Below are positions 54,201 through 64,000 of a DNA stretch of 64,000 nt, in pieces. Each line of letters opens with the position of its first letter. Positions within the stretch are counted from its first letter, which is position 1. Position numbers and translations under genes: made by a program. The notes under the pieces were generated by a model, which saw nothing but the letters and a program-made list of their open reading frames with translations, had not been told where the DNA came from and did no database searches. Source of the DNA: Adiantum capillus-veneris (Eukaryota > Streptophyta > Polypodiopsida > Polypodiales > Pteridaceae). The DNA lies in contig CM043971.1 in assembly GCA_014529385.2 (NCBI GenBank), positions 96,713,302-96,777,301 on the forward strand. The letters are read 5' to 3'.

Positions 54201-54656
54201 TTGAAACCCTGCAGTCTTGGTTCTAGGGGAAGATATGGTCCTAGATGTCGATTACAAACGGCTCAGACAGATTCTATAGACCAGGTTAGTGCGGTGTCAA
54301 CACTTAAGGTTTCAAAGGCACATGATGCTCTTGAGGATGAGATTCTTTTTGCAGACTTAGGTCAAGGATCAGTGCACGATATAGATGAAACACTTGCTAC
54401 TGAAGAGAACAATCTGCAAATAGTTCCATGGAATATTCAGGAGGAGGTTAGGGCACCCACAGATGTAGAGGATAAGCAAAAAAACTTCATGCACAGGGGA
54501 GCTGATATTTTATCTGCCTGTCGTGTGCTTAGTTGTTTTGATTGCCCTCCCATCCCATTATGCAGGTTGATCCCCTCACAAGAAGATTTAGAACTATTCT
54601 CATGTAGGAAAACAGAGTCCTTTTCAATGTTTTTCATACAATGCATAACATCATGA
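54201..54656 (+). CDS. Hypothetical ORF in tandem unit 2 (151 codons)
   Basis: The unit 2 equivalent of 52177-52641, differing by a three-codon deletion near residue 20 and several substitutions. Unrecognised. A deletion that keeps the frame is compatible with a coding past. Confidence 0.3.
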   Translation: MKPCSLGSRGRYGPRCRLQTAQTDSIDQVSAVSTLKVSKAHDALEDEILFADLGQGSVHDIDETLATEENNLQIVPWNIQEEVRAPTDVEDKQKNFMHRGADILSACRVLSCFDCPPIPLCRLIPSQEDLELFSCRKTESFSMFFIQCITS

Positions 54657-54807
54657 GCTTCTGCTCAAGAGGCACCACATACCTAGCTAGGTACGATTGG
54701 GGGTAGGGGACCCCCCCCCCCCCCCCCAACCGGGGGCCGGTGGTCCCCTGTTCCCAATCGTACCTAGCTAGGTATGCGGTGCCTCCCTCACAGAAAGTCA
54801 TGATGTT
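54647..54807. mobile_element. Foldback MITE, long form (161 bp)
   Basis: Same outer arms as the short form. The centre is a second inverted repeat, TACGATTGGG...CCCAATCGTA, flanked by TACCTAGCTAGGTA on both sides and containing a run of 16 or more C bases. Exact loss between the two TACCTAGCTAGGTA copies would give the short form. Confidence 0.75.
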
Positions 54808-55529
54808 GAGGTAAGTCACAATGTGGGAATTATAATGAGAATTTGTCCAAAACTTCTTGTGCCTATGCCAAGGTAAGGCACTAAGAGATGACGCAAGTGG
54901 ATTGAGGGCTGCCTTTGGTAAGGAAGCAGTGCTCGAAAAAAACCTAGATGTAGTGTAATCCCACCTACAAATTTTGAAATTTACCTTTGAATTTTATATT
55001 TGAAGGTGCAAAAACTTGCAAAATTTTGAAAAAAATTAGTGTAATTTGGTGTAAAAACCTTCAATTTTTTTCAATTTACCTCCATTGTTTCACATGTAGG
55101 TTTGCCAAGTTTTTGGAAAAAAGTTTTTTTCGAGTGTTGAAAGGAAGGATATATGCTGGAGAAAGGCGCCTTCATTGTCTCTCTTTGGAATTGTCAAAAG
55201 GAGAAAACTTGATCTCAAGTACTAATGATAGACTATCCTTGAATTCTTTTTTTAAAATGGTATGGAAGAACTTTATTAAATGCTTTATTTATTATAGATG
55301 AGAGATGGCTAAAACAATGGGAACCGATCTGCACACTGACTCTCTCGTCAATGAAGAGCCTCAAAGACGGAGTGTCTTCGTAGATGATGAATTGTGACTC
55401 CTCTTAGATAATATGGTACTATTAGCTATTGTGATTTTTGTTGTCTTGCCACTATTTCAAGTCTTGATCCTTGGTTTTATGGTGCTATCTAAGTTCATAT
55501 GTTTGAGTGTAACATTTATACCTGCAATT

Positions 55530-56803
55530 GTGAGTCCTGGCATTTGCAGTTTTTTGAGTAGTGCACACAGAATGCTTGAAATTTTGAGTAGTGCTAACAA
55601 AATACTTGAAATTTTCAAATAAATGACAATACAATGGTCATTACGATATGGACATAAGTTTATGGGCTTTGAAATATAATATATGAAATTCAATTAATAT
55701 GCTCAAGCACAATCGTGCCATGTGTCTACCTATCGCTTGAGAAATCTCGCTCCAGATATGGTAACACTCTTATATGCATACACATGATGTTGGTGTTGAA
55801 GCTATTGTGTACACAAGCCATTCACTCGCAAAATCGTAATGTGCACACATGCTCAACACTTGTAGACTGCAGGTGTGCATAGTGCAAGTGTGCAGAAGGG
55901 GTGTATGCAATGAGGAAGGAGTAGATGAGACTGTGTGCAGGTGGACAATAAAGCAACTTCTTTATCTCCTTATTCTATTAGATATGTAAAGAATAAGTGG
56001 TTAGTGAGTCAATATCAGTGCCAGTAGGTGGCCAGCCATAGGCATGCCCATCTCGGCCAAGGCACATATCAATGTCAATAGGCAGCCAGCCATAGGCATG
56101 TCCATCTCAACCAAGACACATATCACCTTTACTCCAACAAAATACTCATACAACGTCGTGCTAGAGGAAGAGTCGTTTGCGAAGTATTTGTAGCCAAGGT
56201 GTGTTGCTATCTCAATCTCACGAGGAGTGGGAGTTTCACCATAGTCTTTCATATGTTTCAAAAGAGATAGAAAGACAATGTTGTTTCTTTCCATTTCGGA
56301 CCCAAAACTCCTAAGTATATTTACAAATGTAGCAATGAAACCACGTTTCCCCATTTGACCTAAGTGGAAAGTATTGTGACTTGCTACCCTATATCTACTA
56401 CCTCCTGTTGTGGAGGAGTAAGTTACAAAAGCAAAAAAGATTTTTTGGACATATTAATGCACACTAGCTTTAGTCTACACCAAGCTTTTTAGTTATAAGT
56501 CATACAATATACATTTGTTGCAAGAAATTTGTCTTTGTGTGCATTTCTCATTGAAATTGCATCTATGCATCTTGATTGAAATGGAGGCCTCATGTTCATT
56601 ATGACCATTGAATATCTCTTGCTTAAAAATACATCAAGAACATCAATTAACTAATTTGATTTTATGTTCCAATTTTTAGTATTTCTTTTGAATAAATAGT
56701 TGAGATCTTCTATCTAGAAGTAGAGAAGGGAAAGATGAAGGCAACAATGTCAATGTTGTAAACAATAGTGAGAGCTTTAAGGTTTCACAGAAAGCTTCAA
56801 GAC
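55530..56803. other. No gene seen; small tandem repeat at 56018-56128
   Basis: A 54-bp direct repeat (GGCAGCCAGCCATAGGCATG-like) at 56018-56128. A minus-strand frame of 117 codons (56001-56354) reads through it, giving a duplicated MGMPMAG segment; its first part (MGKRGFIATFVN) is unrecognised. The rest is AT-rich and unassigned. Confidence 0.55.
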
Positions 56804-58543
56804 ATGTATGATCAACAAAATCAACAGGGAATTCGCTTTGATCCTGGTACGATGCAAAGTTTCAAGCATTTGCAATGTATATGCAGCAACAACAAGCTAT
56901 AGAGAGGAGGGAGATATCTACTACAAAGGCACTTCATTCTGTGGTGAGTAAAGTGGATCAATTTGAGGGCAAGGATGTTTCAAAGTATCTTAGTGAATAT
57001 GTGAAAGAAATGGAGTTAAATCGAGTGCCAGAAGCACAGATGGTTGAAAGTTTTGAGCTAGTATGTGTTGCCGAAATTAGAGACCATGTAAGGGTGATTC
57101 GGAATGAGCATTCTGGAAGTTGGGAAGCATTCAAGGTAGCATTGAAGGAGGTCTACTTCATGGAGGATTCAGAAAGGGTTACAAAAAGGACTTTCTTAGA
57201 GTGGGTTGCAAAAACAAAGGAGGGACTCTCTCCTACAGAGCTACTCAGGGAATTTGAAAGACGTTATGCTCAATTGTCACAAACTGAGAGGGCCACTCTA
57301 AACACAGAGAAAGTAGAGCTCTTTTTGCAAGCTGCAGGTTCTGAAATCCAAGAGAAATTGGAGCTACTCTTGGAATACATGGATAGTGAACAGGGTTTAA
57401 AGACAAAATGGAAGGATGTTGAGGATGCCGTCTCATTGCTTGCTAAGAGGCAACGACGTATGGACAAAATGGTTGTGAATAGTGCTAGTCTAGTCTCTAA
57501 CAAACTTGAAAGTCCATCAAAACCTATTGTTGCTTGATGATTCTATACTTGATGAGCTTTTTAAGGGCATGCGTGAAATGAAGGTCAAGCTAGCAAGGTT
57601 GGAAGAGAAGGGCTAGCCATCCGGTCAAGTTTCAACACCAAGACCTCAAAGCAAAGAAGGATTTGTACACATGTGTATATGGTGCGATAGCACCGATCAT
57701 GAATGAAGGGATTGTGACAGCTTTAGAGATGCTTTGAGAAAGGATATTGTTTTCTTCAAGGATGGTATGATACATTTAAAGGAAACAGGTAAACAGCTAG
57801 GTACAAATGTTGGAAAAGGAGGAATGAAGAAACATGTGGATGATATGGCTATGAACCATGCCATCTCTATGGTTGAAGCAGCTACTTATGGTATGAAGAT
57901 TGAACGCACTAAGGAGGGTGAATCAAAGAATGCTAACGAGGGCAATGCTAATGCTAGCAAGCCGTGGCCCACTGCTTTGGAGCTCGCTAAGAATGGACAG
58001 GTTACTAAAGATGTGTTGTACGAAGCGGGTGATTGCATTCGCTTAGAAACGGGATGTAATGATCCTGTAGACTCCCTATCAGTGCATGCTTACATTGCCA
58101 AATGTCAAAATAATGAGGCTATTGTTGAGGAGAAGCAAAGACGAGAGAATGGGGATGAGGGACCATTGAAGAGGGTAACGAGAAGTGGTGGAGGAAAGGA
58201 TACGGTACCTCCATGGGAGTCTTCACCACAAGAGTCTCCTCCACGAGAGGTACCCATGGAGGATACATCCACAACGAAGAAACATGACAAAGGCAAAGGT
58301 AAAGCAAAGGGACCTTCTTACAGGCTACAATAAGACATTGAAGTTGCTACAAATTTGAAGAAGGTTTTGGAAGAAAGGATTCTCAACAGCAAGGTTGAGT
58401 TTACCTTCGGTGAAGTCTTAGGCATTGCTAAACGTGAATTTAATGAAGAAATCATAGATATCATAAAGAGAAAGAGGCAGAGTCTTGTTGAGTCTGCTCA
58501 ACCACAAGGTGATGGTGATACTTTGAGATCTCATGGTCTATAG
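56804..58543 (+). pseudogene. Gypsy element D gag (decayed)
   Basis: Starts MYDQQNQQGIRFDPGTM (56804). One base is missing near 56850, then frame 56875-57537 carries the capsid-like TKRTFLEWV and LLREFERRYAQL seen in element B. A stop follows at 57538. TAG in the linker and TGA near the zinc knuckle (CIWCDSTDHE) break the middle. 57734-58333 and 58355-58543 resume, with GEVLGIAKREFNEEI. It is clearly the same family as the 14-31 kb elements but much diverged. No LTR is found upstream, so the 5' end is missing. Confidence 0.85.
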
Positions 58544-59184
58544 GTGTATGATGCAGAGGGGGAAGAGAGAATGGTAGGTTGTTACCACTCTTTTGGAAGT
58601 TCAAAACAAGTTAGATTTGTGGAAGATGATGATGACGATGAGGCCATCCATAGAAGCCACTACTCTAGAAACCACTGGGCTAGAGCCACTACAGAGACTA
58701 TTGTCAAAGTGGATGATCTCGAGGAGCCATATGTTGCACTTATTGATCATGGCTCGGAAATCAACCTCATGTCAAAGAGTCTCTACAATAAGGGAAGGTG
58801 GCCAATAGATACGGACCATGGATGGATGGTCAAGGCATCTAAAAATTCTCCAGGGGACCTTTATGGAGCTTGTCCCAATGTGAAAATCACTATTGGGGAA
58901 ATGAAAGATGAGCAAAATTTCTTTGTGCAGGAGATGTTGTCTTATCCTCTTATCCTTGAACAACCATTTATTACAGCCGTGCGAATGGAGACAAAGATTA
59001 TGGATGACGGCTCAACTTATGCTAGGATAAGGAGTAGAGATGGGAAGGTGCTGTGCAGTTCTTGACAGTTTGTGTGAATCATGAGAGGAACCGTGACAGC
59101 TTACGAGAGCATCCTCTCCCAAAGGCAAACAAAGACTTCAAGGATCCTAGTGAAATGAGGGGTTTTGGCCACGTACCATTGTAA
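58544..59184 (+). pseudogene. Gypsy element D protease (decayed)
   Basis: In the same frame as gag, separated from it by one TAG (58541-58543) in a CTA TAG GTG context. Contains VALIDHGSEINLM, the retropepsin active-site motif with the same His as in element B, and FITAVRMETK. A frameshift near 59045 interrupts the C terminus. The TAA after VPL (59182-59184) is at the same place as in element B. Confidence 0.82.
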
Positions 59185-60252
59185 GGCGGGATTGCAATGG
59201 TACAAGAAAAGAAGAGTTCTCGCATGGTCCACATCTAAAACAGGCTTTCTCTACAGGTGTTTTAGCTTTGATAGCTCATGGATCATCTTCTTTCATGAAA
59301 TGTGAGGACTTGAAGAAAGGAAATCGCCAATATGTACAGAAAGTTCTAAAGCAATGTGGTTTGTTAGATGATAGAGACTACATTACATGTGTGTTTGAGG
59401 AGTTTTGATTTGTTGATACTTTGGGTGAGCTCAAATCCATGATGGAGTCAAATGAACAGGGTGGAAGCCAGGTTGTTAATGTGTGCTCTTTAGAGATGTT
59501 CAATGTGATTAAGGATTATGTACTTGAGGGTTTCCATGCTACAAGTGGACCTAAAGTGCGGGTGGAAACAAAGTACAAGACAATTGAAAAGAAAGTGAAA
59601 CCAGTGGCCTTTTCACTACCTCTAGATTGCAGGGAAACAATGGAACAAGCCTTTTTGCAGCCTAGTCTTCGAGATCCAAACAAAGTTGGACACAAGTTTA
59701 CACAAAACTCTTTGAAGGAATTGAAGATGGGTAGCAAGGAGTTTTTAACAGAGGTTGAGAAGAAATGCTTTGAGGACATGCTTTCTAAACATGGGAAAGC
59801 TTTTGCTTTTGAGCCATAGGAAATTGGATGTGCATATCCAAGTGTTGTTGCTCCTATGGTGATATTTATAGTACCTTATATTCTTTGGAATCTACGACCC
59901 ATTCTTGTACCAAAGGCTCTCTTGCCAAAGCTTATTGAACTATTGAATGAAAAGATCACGATGGGTATTTTGGAGCCTTCTTGTGCTCCATATTCAAATA
60001 GATGGTTCACAGTACCAAAGAAGAATGGAGCTTTATTCTTTATCCAAGATATGCAGCCTGTCAATAAGGTCACAATCCAAAATGTGGGTACAGGACCAAT
60101 TGTAGACGAATTTGCAGAGGCATTAGCAGGAAGGGCAATATATTCATTGGGTGATCTTTACTCAGGATATGATCAGTTCCAACTAGCTATTGAAAGCAGG
60201 GACTTGACATCCATGAGGACACCTTTGGGTTTGGTAAGGATGTGCACCTTAC
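59185..60252 (+). pseudogene. Gypsy element D pol, cut by the copia insertion
   Basis: Fragments match element B pol: VETKYKTIEKKVKPVAF, HGKAFAFEP, WFTVPKKNGALFF, LGDLYSGYDQFQLAI and GLVRMCTL. TGA near 59406 and TAG at 59817 are internal stops. The sequence ends inside MCTL, where the copia LTR starts at 60253. The catalytic FIDD, RNase H and integrase should continue beyond the copia element, outside the window. Confidence 0.85.
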
Positions 60253-60337
60253 TGTTAGGAAATAAGACGTAGCTAAATAGATAATTGAGTAGATTACTTA
60301 ATGGAGAGAGACAAATTTATATACACGAGATTATAGT

Positions 60338-60379
<42 letters not shown>

Positions 60380-61060
60380 CACGATATACGTGGTTCACCC
60401 AATGTGGGCTACGTCCACGGGAAAGCAGCCACTCAATGGCTTTGGTACTTCAAAACAAGAAGTAGTTTACAAAGGGATTATACCCTTAATGGAGCTCCCT
60501 CCTTGCTTCACTCTCACCACCTCACACTCACCTTGTTGCATCAACTTCACACTATGAAATGTGTGTAGAAATGGCCTCTTTTATAGGCCAAAAGGGCTGC
60601 CCTCTCTTATGAGAGACAGCCATGTGTAGCCGCCCTTGTGCGAATAAGTCCAAATCGGACCCTCCAATCCGCCCATGTGTGGCCGCCCTTGAGAAGACAA
60701 GTTCGCTTTTGAATTCGGCCACCGGCCACCGGCCATTGACTTCCGACCACCGGCCACCGGCCATTGACTACCGGCCACCGGCCATCGGCCATTGACTACC
60801 GGCCACCGGCCAACCGACCGGTTGTTTTCCGACCACTTTCCGGCCGCCGTCCGGCCATAATATTCCGGCGAAAAAAAAAGTCTTGGGGGCCTCCGCCCCC
60901 GAGGCCTTTAAAGTTGCCCCTGATTCTTGTCCGTGAAAATTTTGGTTTCCGGTGAGTATTTTCCTTCACGCACGATGGCTTCTCCTCATAATGGGGGCCT
61001 TACAAATGTGCGCTTTTACCACAGAAAATTACAAGGGTAAATCAGGCTCCATACTTAACA
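60253..61060 (-). repeat. 3' LTR of a Ty1/copia element (808 bp)
   Basis: On the minus strand it starts TGTTAAGTATGG (61060) and ends TTTCCTAACA (60253). It holds a (GA)n tract at about 60340-60374 and a GGCCACCGGCCATTGAC minisatellite at 60716-60815. Left flank CTTAC (60248-60252) is the expected target duplication; its partner lies outside the window. Confidence 0.88.
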
Positions 61061-61073
61061 ATCTCCCACTTGG
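61061..61073 (-). other. Polypurine tract of the copia element
   Basis: On the minus strand CCAAGTGGGAGAT lies immediately before the LTR start, the usual plus-strand primer position for plant copia elements. Confidence 0.8.
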
Positions 61074-61120
61074 AGACTGATCTCCAAACCAAACCTGTGA
61101 CTGCTTTCCATTCTGGCTTT

Positions 61121-64000
61121 TTATCCTTGAATGCCGATTGAAGATGAGCAAAAGCTCAACTTCTCCTTGTTGACCACCTTTGTAAACATGTCTGCAGGAT
61201 TTTCACTTGTATGCACCTTTCCTAGCTTTAGTTGTCCCTCTTCCAAAAGAGTGCGTATGAAGTGATATCTCACCTCAATGTGCTTTGTCCTTGAATGAAA
61301 GGCTGAGTTCTTCGCAAGATGGATAGCGCTTTGGCTATCACTGTATAAGACACAATTGTCTTGTTTGAATCCAAGCTCTTCTAAGAATCTGTGAAGCCAC
61401 AGAATTTCTTTGCTTGCCTCCGTCATTGCTACATACTCTGCTTCTGTGGTAGAAAGTGAAACCACTTTCTGCAGCTTTGAAGCCCAGCTTACTGCTGTGC
61501 CTCCAACCGTGAACACATAGCCAGTAGTGCTCCTTCGAGTATCTTTGTCACCTGCCATATCTGCATCAGCATACCCTTCTAGAAAAATATCAGTTCCTCC
61601 AAAATACAAAGCATTTGTTGTTGTCCCTTTTAGATACCTAAGTATCCACTTCACAGCTTGCCAATGCTCTTTACCTGGGTTGTCCATGAACCTACTCACA
61701 ACTCCCACTGCATGTGCAATGTATGGCCTTGTCCAGACCATAGCATACATTAGAGAACCTACCGCTGCAGCATATGGAACTTTAGACATATAGGCTATCT
61801 CCTCTTGTGTCTTTGGACACATATCCTTCGTTAGTTTAAAATGACCAGCCAAAGGTGTAGAAACTGGTTTTGCATTTTGCATTGCAAACCTTTCTAGTAC
61901 CTTCTTGATGTAATCTTCTTGAGATAGCTTTATTGTCTTCTTCGTCCTGTCCCTTGATATTTTCATACCAAGTATCCTCTTTACAGCACCTAAATCTTTC
62001 ATTGAAAAAGATTTGGACAGCTCCTCTTTTAGGTCTTTGATGTCCTGCATGTTAGCACTTGCAATCAACATGTCATCCACATACAACATTAGGATGATGA
62101 ATTTCCCATCTCCCAAATTCTTCGTGTAGACGCAGTGATCCGAGTTGCATCTTGTGAATCCATGATCCAACATCCATCGATCAAACTTCAAGTACCATTG
62201 TCTTGATGCTTGCTTTAAACCATACAAGCTCTTCTTTAATCTGCAAACCATTTTCTCCTTACCTTTTACTTCATACCCCTTTGGTTGAAGCATGTAGATT
62301 TCCTCCTCTAAGTCACCGTGAGGGAATGCCGTATTTACATCCATTTGCTCGAGATTTAGATCATGAGCAGCCACAAGGCTTAAGACAAGCCTAATTGAGT
62401 TCATTTTTACAACAGGAGAAAATATTTCATTGAAGTCAATACCTTTCTTTTGAGAAAAACCTTTTACCACAAGCCTAGATTTGTACCTTTTCTTCCCACC
62501 TTCTTCTTCCTTTATCTTGTACACCCATTTGTTTTGAAGTGCCCGCTTACCTTTAGGCAACTCAACCAACTCCCATGTTTGGTTCTGATGTAGTGAGTCC
62601 ATCTCCACTTGCATGCTCTTCGTCCATTCTTCTTTGGATTCATGTTGCATAGCTTCTTCATATGATTCCGGCTCTCCAGAATCTGAGATCAAGAGATGGT
62701 TGAAGGAAGGAACAAACCTTTCTGGAGGTCTACTTGCTCTTGTAGATCTTCGGGGAATAGGTTGAGGCTCCTCATTTGGTTGATGTTGTTGCACATTGTC
62801 ACCGTTTGCAGTCCTTGAGTCTTCACCGTCCTCAAGCTCCATGTACTCATCACCTGTTTCTTTTGTTTGTTTTCTTTCCAAGTAATCTTTGTACATATTT
62901 TGTTCATTAAAAATTACATCCCTACTCCTTAAGATTTTACCATCTTCAGGATTCCATAGGCGATACCCAAAGTCTCCTTCTCCATAGCCAATGAAGAAAC
63001 ACTTTTTGGACTTTGCATCTAACTTTGATCTTAGGCTTCTATCTATGTGCATGAAAGCCTCACACCCAAACACTTTGAGAAATGCATAATTCACCGGTTT
63101 ACCTGTCCATGCCTCTTCTGGAACTCCCCCATCCAATGCCGTTGAGGGTGACCGATTGATTAAGTACACAGACGTACTTACAGCTTCCGCCCAAAGCTCA
63201 AGCGGTAGGCCTGCATGTAGCCGCATGCTTCGTGCTCGTTCCATGATTGTCCTGTTCATCCTTTCCGAAATCCCATTTTGTTGAGGTGTCCTTGGGGTTG
63301 TCCTTTGCCTCCGAATGCCATTGCTAGCACAAAAGCTTTCAAAAGCTTGGCTGCAATATTCGCCTCCATTGTCGGATCTGAGACATTTAACCTTGGTACC
63401 TGTTTCATTCTCCACAAAGGCTTTCCACCTTTGAAATATGGAAAATACATCGGATTTATTCTTCATGACATAAACCCATGTTTTTCTAGTCGCATCGTCT
63501 ATGAATGTTACATAGTACAATGAGCCACCAAGTGATGGTGTACTTGCAGGACCCCAAACATCAGAATGAACCAACTCAAGTTTTTTATTTTTTCTTTCAT
63601 TTCCTGATTTTTGAAATTTTACCCTCTTTTGTTTACCATAAACACAATCTTCACAGAACTCTAAGTCCACTTCTTTCAAACCTGGTAGAAGCTTCTTTGT
63701 TTGAAGGATTTGCATTCCTTTGGCACTCATATGCCCAAGTCGGTAGTGCCACACTGCACTGTCAACTTCTGTAGTTGCTGCACAAGCTGAAGGTTGTGTG
63801 CTAACAGTACATAAGTAAAGTGTACCGACTTTTTCACCCTTCGCAACCACCAAAGATCCCTTTGAGATCTTCCACCGTTTGTTTCCGAATGCAATGTTGT
63901 GACCTTCATCGTCCAATTGTCCTGTAGAGATCAAATTTTTGCGAAGAGAAGGAACATGTCTAACATCTTTAAGCTTCCATTCATTTCCGTTAGCAGTTTT
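61121..64000 (-). CDS. Ty1/copia polyprotein: integrase, reverse transcriptase, RNase H (5' part outside the window)
   Basis: The frame is open from the stop at 61121 to the window edge, over 950 codons, and continues beyond it. From the N-terminal side: GAG-pre-integrase WHYRLGHMSAKGMQ with CEDCVYGKQ, integrase HSDVWGP, LRSDNGGEY and QQNGISERMNRT, then RT with WVYKIKEEE, NTAFPHGDLEE, LYGLKQASRQWY and the catalytic YVDD, and RNase H with YADADMAGD and LSTTEAEYVA. INT before RT identifies Ty1/copia. Two substitutions at usually invariant sites, Pro in NTAFPHGD (normally Leu) and Tyr in RPYIAHAVG (normally Asp), may weaken activity. The stop lies 48 bases from the polypurine tract. The element inserted into gypsy D pol. 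Gag and protease are off the right edge. Confidence 0.94.
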   Translation of the reverse strand, partial: KTANGNEWKLKDVRHVPSLRKNLISTGQLDDEGHNIAFGNKRWKISKGSLVVAKGEKVGTLYLCTVSTQPSACAATTEVDSAVWHYRLGHMSAKGMQILQTKKLLPGLKEVDLEFCEDCVYGKQKRVKFQKSGNERKNKKLELVHSDVWGPASTPSLGGSLYYVTFIDDATRKTWVYVMKNKSDVFSIFQRWKAFVENETGTKVKCLRSDNGGEYCSQAFESFCASNGIRRQRTTPRTPQQNGISERMNRTIMERARSMRLHAGLPLELWAEAVSTSVYLINRSPSTALDGGVPEEAWTGKPVNYAFLKVFGCEAFMHIDRSLRSKLDAKSKKCFFIGYGEGDFGYRLWNPEDGKILRSRDVIFNEQNMYKDYLERKQTKETGDEYMELEDGEDSRTANGDNVQQHQPNEEPQPIPRRSTRASRPPERFVPSFNHLLISDSGEPESYEEAMQHESKEEWTKSMQVEMDSLHQNQTWELVELPKGKRALQNKWVYKIKEEEGGKKRYKSRLVVKGFSQKKGIDFNEIFSPVVKMNSIRLVLSLVAAHDLNLEQMDVNTAFPHGDLEEEIYMLQPKGYEVKGKEKMVCRLKKSLYGLKQASRQWYLKFDRWMLDHGFTRCNSDHCVYTKNLGDGKFIILMLYVDDMLIASANMQDIKDLKEELSKSFSMKDLGAVKRILGMKISRDRTKKTIKLSQEDYIKKVLERFAMQNAKPVSTPLAGHFKLTKDMCPKTQEEIAYMSKVPYAAAVGSLMYAMVWTRPYIAHAVGVVSRFMDNPGKEHWQAVKWILRYLKGTTTNALYFGGTDIFLEGYADADMAGDKDTRRSTTGYVFTVGGTAVSWASKLQKVVSLSTTEAEYVAMTEASKEILWLHRFLEELGFKQDNCVLYSDSQSAIHLAKNSAFHSRTKHIEVRYHFIRTLLEEGQLKLGKVHTSENPADMFTKVVNKEKLSFCSSSIGIQG

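Larger units (their letters stand above)
51514..55529. repeat. 2-kb tandem duplication (units 51514-53560 and 53561-55529)
   Basis: GTGGGTCCTGATTCTC starts both units 2,047 bases apart. Similarity runs through CACCTAGTGATCTCAGG, the 150-codon frame, the MITE and TTAGCTATTGTGATTTTTG. GTGAGTCCTGG follows the second unit at 55530, a trace of a third start. Unit 2 lacks the inner 141-bp duplication of unit 1 and has a longer MITE. The start lies at the end of the HSP70 fusion frame. Confidence 0.85.

Overview
The window is a transposon-dominated stretch of a land-plant nuclear genome. The evidence is plant-type Ty1/copia and Ty3/gypsy retrotransposons, a C2-domain gene of the plant CAR/ArfGAP-associated type with GT-AG introns, a BUB1/BUBR1-like pseudogene and very many (CT)n microsatellites. 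Species cannot be read from the sequence; a repeat-rich non-seed plant such as a fern is my guess, no more. There are no bacterial genes, and I found no rRNA, tRNA or CRISPR array. | Layout. 0-7.4 kb: (CT)n/(CA)n microsatellites with a first LINE (1868-6305). 7.4-12.0 kb: a second, nearly identical LINE. 12.05-32.66 kb: a third, older and divergent LINE, split in its ORF2 by a 16,168-bp composite Ty3/gypsy insertion (14482-30649) with a 4-bp target duplication (CCGC). All three LINEs lie in the same orientation, are bounded by (TC)n, and carry ORF1 and ORF2 in one reading frame separated by one UAG. | The composite is a large inverted repeat. Its 4,687-bp arms (14482-19168 plus strand; 25963-30649 minus strand) have exactly equal length. 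Each arm holds a full 2,014-bp LTR, a gag, and an unknown C-terminal domain in place of protease and pol (a non-autonomous Gag-X element). Between the arms, on the minus strand, sits an autonomous relative with gag, protease and an intact 1,149-codon pol but a 5'-truncated LTR and no 3' LTR. The inner junction is a hairpin whose loop holds the polypurine tract. Every LTR copy also carries two overlapping, mutually homologous small ORFs of 72 and 70 codons, upstream of gag. All differences between copies in these ORFs are silent. | 32.7-44.2 kb: microsatellites, two solo LTRs of one family (1,587 and 1,595 bp, each with a perfect 5-bp target duplication), short tandem repeats and otherwise unassignable sequence. 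44.3-46.3 kb: the only host gene that is nearly complete, a three-exon single-C2 protein with one missing base in exon 1. 46.6-49.3 kb: a foldback MITE, a copia solo LTR and a solo LTR of another family. 50.1-51.5 kb: fragments of a Mad3/BUB1-like gene and of HSP70. 51.5-55.5 kb: a 2-kb tandem duplication carrying more foldback MITEs. 56.8-60.25 kb: a decayed gypsy relative of the 14-31 kb family, interrupted by a copia element (60253 to beyond the right edge) with an open pol frame. | The genes do not form a pathway. The window records nested insertions: LINE copies into TC repeats, a gypsy composite into the third LINE, and a copia element into an old gypsy.
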